Below are positions 56,790 through 64,000 of a stretch of DNA of 64,000 nt, one piece after another (the first letter of the stretch is position 1; every line of letters begins with the position of its first letter). The stretch covers positions 210,906-274,905 of the forward strand of contig JASJOG010000336.1 of NCBI GenBank assembly GCA_030142905.1, given 5' to 3'. Origin of the DNA: Heliopora coerulea (lineage: Eukaryota > Cnidaria > Anthozoa > Scleralcyonacea > Helioporidae). The translations under genes and the position numbers were made by a program. The notes under the pieces are model-generated. The model worked only from the letters and a program-made list of their open reading frames with translations, was not told the origin of the DNA and made no database searches.

Positions 56790-59720
56790 ATGAATGAACG
56801 ACTGTAGGGTCATACGAGACCTTATTGACCTGCTAAGAGTTAAACGATTCATCGGTACAACTACTGCAGTAAGTTTAATAATTTTTTTTTCTCAGTATAG
56901 TTAGCACAAAAAAAAGCAAACATTACCATTACTTTTATCAATTAACACCTGTACAATAGTTTAGATTTATGACAAACGAATAATTATAAGAGGATATGAT
57001 TATCAAGACAGTTTTCTTGAGCGCTCAGAAATATACATAAAACCATCAGTGAATTCGGCTTTTGTGACATGAAAAATGTCGCGTAATATGTGCTATCAGA
57101 GTCAGACGTCAGCATCAACAAAATAGTGAAATGATTAAATAATTGAACCGGTTTAAAATTACTCGAAGTGATTTAAAAAAGGAAAAGGAAATTGACACGA
57201 AAGCTAATATTGTACCACTATGTCCTGGGTCGTGAGTAAAATGTCGTTGGTGGTGGATAACAAGTCACAGCTTGTTGGTAAATCGCGGTCGTTGGTTGTA
57301 CATGGGTGAATGGTTGCTTGTCCAGAGTTTTTTGTCAGAAGAGTGAACTTCAGCGAACGTTGAAGATCAGATTGAAAAATAGTCGCGTAAATCTCTCTGG
57401 CAGAAACGTAAAAAGCAAGAAACGCCACGGATGCGCTAAAGCCTGTGCATTAATATTAATGCACTTTCATGAAATCTCTGTTTCTATTCTGATTTTGTTG
57501 TGGCCAAACCTATGTGGTTTATGAGAGAGAAATTTAATGACCTCAAGGGTTTGGGCTTCGTGGCGAGAGGCGTTTGCAACCGAAAATACGTTCGCGGAAA
57601 GAAAGACATTAAGAGCTTTTACCCCATAAATCAGACTGAATTTGCACCGTGAAGAATCATGTATAACTTACTGAACAAGCCCGGTTAACACTCAGCTTCA
57701 AGTTCATTGTTATGAATTAGAAAGGTAACTTAAAAGTTGAAGTCTGGTACTCCTAGCAAAGCAAACGCATTTTAATTTATACTGGCTTTAAGACAGGACT
57801 TGAGGAGGGACAGTTGCGTAGAAACCAAACTTGTTAGTTTCGTATGGAAAATTGTCTCGACTTTATGAGAGAAATGACTCAACAGAACGTGGTATGTAAC
57901 CTGCTGGATGATTTCCATGTGTCTCGATGTAACAACATTACAGTTTCAGGCTACCGGTCAAAGCCGAACAGACTAGCAAAATTGAAAAGTTAGTTCTGCT
58001 GTTAGTTTGAGAACTATGTTCTTTTGAAGCTAATACTTCTGTTTGCCAAGCGAAGTTCTTTGGACATTGAAGTTTAGCTCATTCCCGGCGACATAAGACT
58101 TACATTATTTTACTCTGTCTAACGCCATATTATTATACTCAGTCTAACGCCAGACGATTTTACCCGTCAGAGTGAGAGTTCTTGCTTCGAACGAGTCAGT
58201 CACAAAGATAAGTTAACGTATGCATGCTTACTCTGGCGAATTCGGATTGGGTGTGTATATCTGCTTGTAAATCGACTGTCAGAACCACAGTTTCAAAGCT
58301 GGGCTTTATAGCTGCAAACGCTGAGGTTCCTTTAATCGAATTTACCGGGAAGAAATCTTTAACGTTGTCGATTTAAGCAATATATTTTCGTTATAATGGT
58401 TTAAGCGCAGTCGTCAGGAAGACCAGATGCTTGGGATTATTGACATTTTTGGCCAATATGTGTTTGCTGTTTGGAAATCAGGGCAGAGAATTGGCATTCC
58501 ATTTAGCGCTTGCGATAGTTAAACAAAGGTGTTAACAATTCATGATGCCTTAGCGCATCTGCAGCGCCTGTACTGCTATTAACATCTCCGAAGATGCAAA
58601 GTGTGTTTCGAAAGAATATTATAGCCAGGATTTCGGACTTAGCTTTTAACCTTTGATGGAGTTGATCTTCCTATCTTGATCCAAAACTTGTTTCTTAAGA
58701 CCCACGATCATTTGCCCAGGACCCTTCATCAACGACCCGCGACCTTTTCCCCAAGGCTCACGAGCCCCGCTAATTAGCCCGTCTGTGAGCTTTTCGTTCA
58801 TTCCTGCAACGTTTGGCGCAAAAACGTCTAAGCTGATCTGAAGGTAAATGAAAAAGAGTTAAGCAGGTTTTACACTTGATTTTTGAATTAGTCTATTTTT
58901 GGTTTGATTTATTTATACTGGATATTAACCCTATCGCCAAAAACAAAGCTGTTCACAGCAGAGGTCCAGTAAGGGCCAACCTACATGGGTGTAGCATTAC
59001 CTCAACGGTATGACTAAAGTACCCTGACAAGTTTACTATGCTTGGTAAAATCAAGCAACACTGTTCTCAAATGTGACCAATTTAACCTCAGTCAGGTTAC
59101 TGAACGAAGCCGGAATTGAGCTCTATTCACAGAGATACTAGAAATACGCGTATGCAACAACCCCTCACCCACAATTTCAATGTGTCCCTCGAGAACTCGA
59201 TTAAGATTGATAATTTTTCAAAATTGTTTAAAAGACAAATCGTTCTTATTATAACTGAAAGAGTTAATACAATCAAAAAAAAAATAAAAATAAAATAAGA
59301 TTCGCCTACCGATTAACAGCAATCCAAATTGGAAATTATATTATATTTAAACTGCTGGTCGCCATAAATTTTCCGTTCTGTTTTAGAACAAGTCGTACGG
59401 TGACAACAGCCTTTCACAGGCTTAGCAAATGCTGCGAGATGTCCCGTTCTCGCAATTAAAACAACAGATACTAAGCTTTGCTCAAGACCCCGTATTAGTT
59501 GCGAGCTTGTGGTATCTCGTGCTGTAATCCAATTAAACTTCTCACTCATTTTACCTTAAAGTAAGGTTTTTTATAAGATAGCCAGACTGTCAGTTTTAAA
59601 AGTGGAGCGTTCTCTCAGGTTACCATTCGGAAACCAGCAGTAAAGGGCTGTTCATGATTGAAAATATTTTTGACTGTTTTTTTTTTCATTAAAAAGTTGA
59701 AAAATTCTACATTATCTCGA
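56790..59720. other. Intergenic or intronic stretch, little recognised
   Basis: No exon with splice pair or repeat of known family. 58090-58200 shares the TTTTACTC ... CAGACGATTTTAC text with 26400-26440 and 34220. 59313-59549 (complement) holds a 78-codon frame (MSEKFNWITARDTTSSQLIR) with gene-like composition but no family I know. Confidence 0.35.
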
Positions 59721-59724
59721 GAGG

Positions 59725-61168
59725 TGCTAATGTTAAGATTTTTACTTGGTATTCATACGGAGGTACTAGACTTTGGTGACGAAGATGAAACGAATGAGGA
59801 AACCAATGAAATAAACAAAGAAAATGTGTGAACGAGCTCTGCATTTTTATTGCTGACCAAAAATTGGGAAATAGAAAACAGAAAATAAAATACGACAAGC
59901 AAACTGTGGTACAACTTTTGTGCAAAGAGAAACAAGTGAAGGGAAGTAAGAGGCGTACCTTTTCTACTGTTAAACCTTCGTAAAAATTAAAAATGGTGTA
60001 GCGTGCAAACCCACAACTCTAACGTATTTTCAATGAAGCATCTCGCGACTCCTCAATGCAAAAGGTTCAACGGTACATTTATTAAATGAAAATGACTTTA
60101 AACGTTCCTGAGAGGTTTTGAAATCCTGATGAAAGCAGTTGCTGGTGAAATATCGGAAAGGTAATTATTTACAAGCGCCATGAGAAGTGAGAATGACGGA
60201 ACCGGACAACTTTTTTGCCGAAGGATAGTTTGGTGACCAAAAACAAATAGCTTTGCAAGGAGTTGCCTATTGGCTGTTTGCCTCGCATTTTGGCTTCCGA
60301 ACCAGAGATAAATCCCGACGTTTCATGGGGAAAACAATCCTGGAAGAGGCACTTAATCTTTCTGTGGAAAGCATAGAGAGGACCCAAAGCCTGTTCACGG
60401 CCTGGACAAGTCTTTGAGTGTTTTATCCATTTCTCAAACAACATATTAAGAACGCTATCCGGTTTTAAAGACTACAAAACAGAGATCAGTGAACCAGAAT
60501 CTTCTTTCTACTTTGCCATTAAACACCAGCAAAATCCAAACGATAATATTTGGCACAAGAAGTCTTCCTTTGGGGCAGATGAAGTTGTGAAGTTACTTTT
60601 GAAAACTGCTCAAAATAATAGTTGGAAAAAAAGATTAACCAACTATTCCGTTCGTAAAACATGCATTCAAGGCTTCTCGATTCAGACGTACCTGTGAATT
60701 GTGTAGCTCAGCCAAGTGGTCACCAGAACGTTAAAATCTCGGTTTATACAAATAGGCATTCATTCAACATCAACGAAGAATGTCGTTTACATTAAGTTGC
60801 CAGGCTAATGTCCGGAAACAAAGAATCAAGTCGAAGTGTTTCTTTAACAAGTGAGCAGTTGGGCATATTCCATGGAGCTACGTTTGAGAACTAGTTTCTC
60901 AAGCCATGAATTGTCCAGTTGCCAAGATGGCCTCCAAAAGTAAAACCAGCCGTATACACCTAGAAAGCCATTTCGTTCGCTGGCCTTAAATCGGTTACTG
61001 GTTTTAGTGTTCAAAAGATGTAAACAACGTCTGAGATATCCATACAAGCGAAAAAAAGACTAAAAGAGACCAAATTGATTTCCTTCAACGGGACCCAGCG
61101 TTTGGTCAGCAACATACTAGTCCTCGAGTTTGCTCACGGCGTACTTGAGTGAATCGGAATCCTTGAAT
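59725..61168 (-). repeat. R1 repeat copy C
   Basis: Same order as copy B on the complement: from GGATTCCGATTCACTC to CCAAAGTCTAGTACCTCCG. Shared broken frames (GKQPIGNSLQSYLFLVTKLS at 60169-60444). It ends directly at the palindrome 61171. Confidence 0.75.
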
Positions 61169-61170
61169 AG

Positions 61171-61279
61171 AAATCATCAGTATAACTTCAAACTTTATTT
61201 TACTTTCAACGTTTCGGGGCCTGCCCCTTTATCAATAACGTTGAAAGTAAAATAAAGTTTGAACTTATACTGATGATTT
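61171..61279 (-). repeat. Palindrome with degenerate hammerhead hairpin in the loop
   Basis: 41-bp arms (61171-61211, 61239-61279) with one mismatch. The loop on the complement reads TTGATAAAGGGGCAGGCCCC GAAA CG: strong stem GGGGC/GCCCC and a GAAA box, but the first core segment (TTGATAA) deviates from CUGANGA. It sits just upstream of the PLE at the right end, so it looks like head-to-head terminal repeats. Confidence 0.75.
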
Positions 61280-61301
61280 ATATTGTTTTAAGTTCTTGGT
61301 T

Positions 61302-61342
61302 TTGCTGGTTGTTTGAAGTTTGCTGGTTGTTTGAAGTTAGTT
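61302..61342 (+). repeat. Two-unit tandem repeat (GTTTGAAGTTTGCTGGTT type)
   Basis: TTGCTGGTTGTTTGAAGT occurs twice in succession in the leader of the terminal PLE. Confidence 0.75.
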
Positions 61343-61374
61343 AGGTCTTTTGATAGAATACTGCTGTATTCTAT

Positions 61375-64000
61375 GAAACCTGGATCAATCGCGAAAGCAA
61401 AATAATTCCAAAGAAATTTCTACTTAAATATATTCAAGGAGAATCACCAGAAGAGAAAACCATGCGACAAGTGTCAACACTCGAAAGATTTCAAGCAGAA
61501 AATAACCTCCTTAAGATACTCGCTTAAAGGCACCACAACGACTACACGAAAATTGATGAGGAGGTGAACAGTTTTCTAGAATCCCGTTACAGTAGTGAGA
61601 ATCTATCAAGTTTATTAGATCTTTGGAAAAACAAAACCAGCGGGGAGGAGTTGAAATCAGTTAAGAGATGGAAATCAAAACAAAAATGGCTAAAACAATA
61701 CGAAAAAGAATTCAAGCAAAGTGATTTCATCAAAACAACATTCCCGAAGGAACATCTTTCACAACACAAACGAAATACAACCGAAAGTGCCCATTTTGCC
61801 CAACACTCACATGGATTTAACGAAAGAACTACAAGACAACGAGACCAGCAGCGACCTGGGGACAACCAACAGTCACAGAACAAGCAGCGCAACACGTCAA
61901 ACAGAAGATATTTCGCCAACCCAATACCGACCAGACCAAGCCGATCGACAAATCAAAGAAGCACCATAAACGAAAACTCGCCACGCAGATATGCATCACA
62001 ACCCACCAGGAAACGTACGCAGAAATGGTAGGAAGACCACGACACCAAAATAGAGCAGCACTTCGCGAGCATGGAACGAATACCAGCTACAGCGAAACCA
62101 ACCAGAGAAAAATATCATTTTTTAGCTCCAATTACCGATCGGAATCACATACTACAACCAAACAGGTTTCACAGACAACCTCGAAACTACCGTCAAATAA
62201 GAAGGAACTACGGAAGAAGACAGTAGTAGAGCCGAAAGTTATAAACATTTCAAGCAGAAATCTCTCAAATTGTGAAATCAAACTACTACAAAGTGTGGAC
62301 TCAAATTCACTCCCACACCACAGGAAAACAAACATGAACTAGAATCGGACCTCCAAGAATTTAGTCGCAGACTACGCTTTTCAGAACATTTTGACGAAAA
62401 TGAAATGAATAACGACACTTCGTTGGTGAAGAACAAATCACATTTCGTTCCTCCAAAATCAAACAACCAGCAATTAAATGTAGTAATGAAATCAATTTCG
62501 AAATTAGGCCAGCAAGAGAATACAGAACCAAAAGCGACGAAATGAATATATCTCGATCGGAGAAAGCAGCTTTGGAAAACCTGCAAAAGGAATCCTCCAT
62601 AATAATGAAAGAAGTGGACAAAGGAGGAGCGACCGTGATCATGGACAAAATATTTTACAAGAACAAAATATTGGAACTACTGAGTGATGAGGAAAATTAT
62701 GTACAGGTAACACAAAGTGATGAAAACGACAAAATTATAAGAAAAATCGAAAAACTAACTCACGAACACGAGCAAGAATTAACAAAACACGAGACTGAAT
62801 ACATTCAACGATTTACATACTAAACATCAAATTTTTATGGGCTCCCAAAAATCCACAAGTCCACAACAATTCAGACGGCGATAAAGGAACAGAACTCGGA
62901 GTATGTCAAATTAGACCCACCAGCAGATTTAAAAGATGAGACCAATCCTAGCTGGCCCGTGTTAACCTACACACCGCCTCAGGAACTTTCTGGATATAGT
63001 TCTGAATCCCCTGTGCAGAAAGTCCCATGTTATATAAGAGATGACATGGATTTTTTAAATCACTTACCCAAAGAAATACAAGAGAACACTATACTTGTTT
63101 CCTTTGACGTGATAAGTTTATGCACAAGTATTCCACACAAATTAGGACTGGAGGCGATAGAATACTGGCTAAACAAATATCCGACATGTATCGAGCAGCT
63201 AATTTCAAGAGAATTTTATCCCCATAGCCATCTCCCTCGTTCTGAAAGAGAATACTTTCAAATTTAACAACAAATATTACAAACAGATTCAGGGAACCGC
63301 AATGGGTACAAAGATGGCCCCAGCATATGCAACTTTAGCAATGGGAGTTTTAGAACAAAGACTTTACAATCAGTATCAGAACAAATACGGAAATACCGAA
63401 CGGGGAAAGTTTAAAAAAGATTTCAAGCGATTTCTGGACGACTGTTTTTTTCTTTGGCAAAAATCAAGACAGGAACTCCAAGAACTTCATGACTTCCTGA
63501 ACAACTTACATCCCAAGATACAGTTTACGATGTAAACTAGCAAAAATGAATTACCATTTTTGGACATATTGGTGTGTCTTGAAGGGAAAAAACTCCATAC
63601 CGACATCTATCACAAAAGCACCGACAGTCATCAATACCTGAATTTCTACTCCTGCCACCCAAAATCAACCAAGTTGAACATACCCTACACACTAGCAAGA
63701 CGAGTACGTACCATCGTGACTGACAGAGACAGATGCAAACAGCGCTTACAAGAACTGAAAGACTTCCTCAAAAAACAAAACTACCCAGAAACCATAATTA
63801 CGAGCGGCATAGAAAAAGCGAAGAAACTGGATATAAAAGAACTAAGAAAGCCAAAAAGCAAAACTCAGAATACGAAGATATTGGCACTAATGGTTACACA
63901 CAATCCGAACAATCCACAAGTAATTACAGAAGTCAGAAATACAGTATCTTTATTAAAAAACTTCGAAATGAAGGAAAAACTATCAGAAATCAAATTAATT
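61375..64000 (+). pseudogene. PLE-3 RT, truncated by the window end
   Basis: N-terminal: ESKIIPKKFLLKYIQGES then a stop; EEVNSFLESRYSSENLSSLL and a charged, Q/N/T-rich region to about 62340. RT: KEVDKGGATVIMDKIFYKNK (62613-62670), FYGLPKIHKS (62830), motif A VSFDVISLCTSIPHKLGLEA (63099-63160), motif B QGTAMGTKMAPAYATLAMG (63290-63345), motif C KRFLDDCFFLW (63428-63460), then after one stop NELPFLDILVC, YHKSTDSHQYLNFYSCHPKS and a connector to the window end. A Neptune/Poseidon-like PLE. Breaks: stops near 61527, 62029, 62820 and 63533, and a shift near 63260. The endonuclease must lie beyond 64000. Confidence 0.85.

Noticed and set aside
58585..58620. Hammerhead-like CGAAGATG ... CGAAAG
   Set aside because: No stem II can form between the two core segments.
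1..64000. CRISPR, operons or prokaryotic signals
   Set aside because: No spacer-repeat structure and no dense gene arrangement; spliced exons and retroelements show a eukaryotic genome.

Overview
The window is eukaryotic: AT-rich, intron-dominated, and packed with retroelements typical of invertebrate animals. The repeat mix is Penelope-like elements (PLEs), a CR1/L2-type LINE, tRNA-derived SINEs, hAT/Harbinger/mariner-type DNA elements and a Ty3/gypsy relic. Together with a multi-exon host gene resembling the RNF213 family, this best fits a marine invertebrate, most likely an anthozoan cnidarian such as a stony coral. That placement is inference. No prokaryotic operon, CRISPR array, rRNA or intact tRNA gene was seen.

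Backbone. One plus-strand host gene appears to run through the window. Seven exon candidates (3-189, 12868-13157, 18203-18441, 27892-28113, 34696-34897, 54902-54985, 55136-55474) have consensus-like splice sites, and their phases join without a break. The predicted peptide resembles the N-terminal CBM20-like and stalk region of RNF213/mysterin, a giant AAA-ATPase/E3 ligase. Family recognition is from motifs only. Everything else sits in its introns or downstream.

Intron 1 (190-12867) holds one copy of an unclassified 1.4 kb repeat (R1) split by a 4.5 kb antisense CR1/L2-type LINE (5565-10031). It also holds a 5'-truncated PLE (10438-11440) with a hammerhead-like motif and the start of a second tandem copy, and a foldback (12162-12405) with a hammerhead-like motif in its loop. 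Introns 2-4 carry a hAT-type element with perfect 8-bp target duplication (13920-14357), a foldback built on a decamer minisatellite (15493-16495), two clusters of tRNA-derived SINEs, a gypsy gag-pol relic (24180-25450), a solo LTR (28826-29116) and a second LINE relic (30120-30890).

Intron 5 (34898-54901) is a nest of mobile DNA. It contains a possible minus-strand signal-peptide exon (37310-37430), a hAT MITE (38822-39334), a Harbinger-like MITE (39494-40333), R1 copy B, and a short Tc1/mariner-type element (42706-43302). PLE-1 (43303-46296) follows, interrupted by a tRNA-SINE inverted pair, and then PLE-2 (46297-50313). PLE-2 is a giant palindrome: two 1665-bp arms, apparently differing at one base, flank a 687-bp loop. 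Both arms end in a canonical-looking type I hammerhead ribozyme. Next come a SINE split by a 2.2 kb TIR element and a PLE C-terminal fragment.

The right end (55475-64000) holds a long-inverted-repeat element containing a Harbinger-like MITE, R1 copy C, a palindromic hammerhead-like hairpin (61171-61279) and a PLE reverse transcriptase running off the window. None of the retroelement reading frames is intact. The most unusual signals are the PLE-2 palindrome inside a host intron and the repeated placement of hammerhead-like motifs in the loops of inverted repeats.
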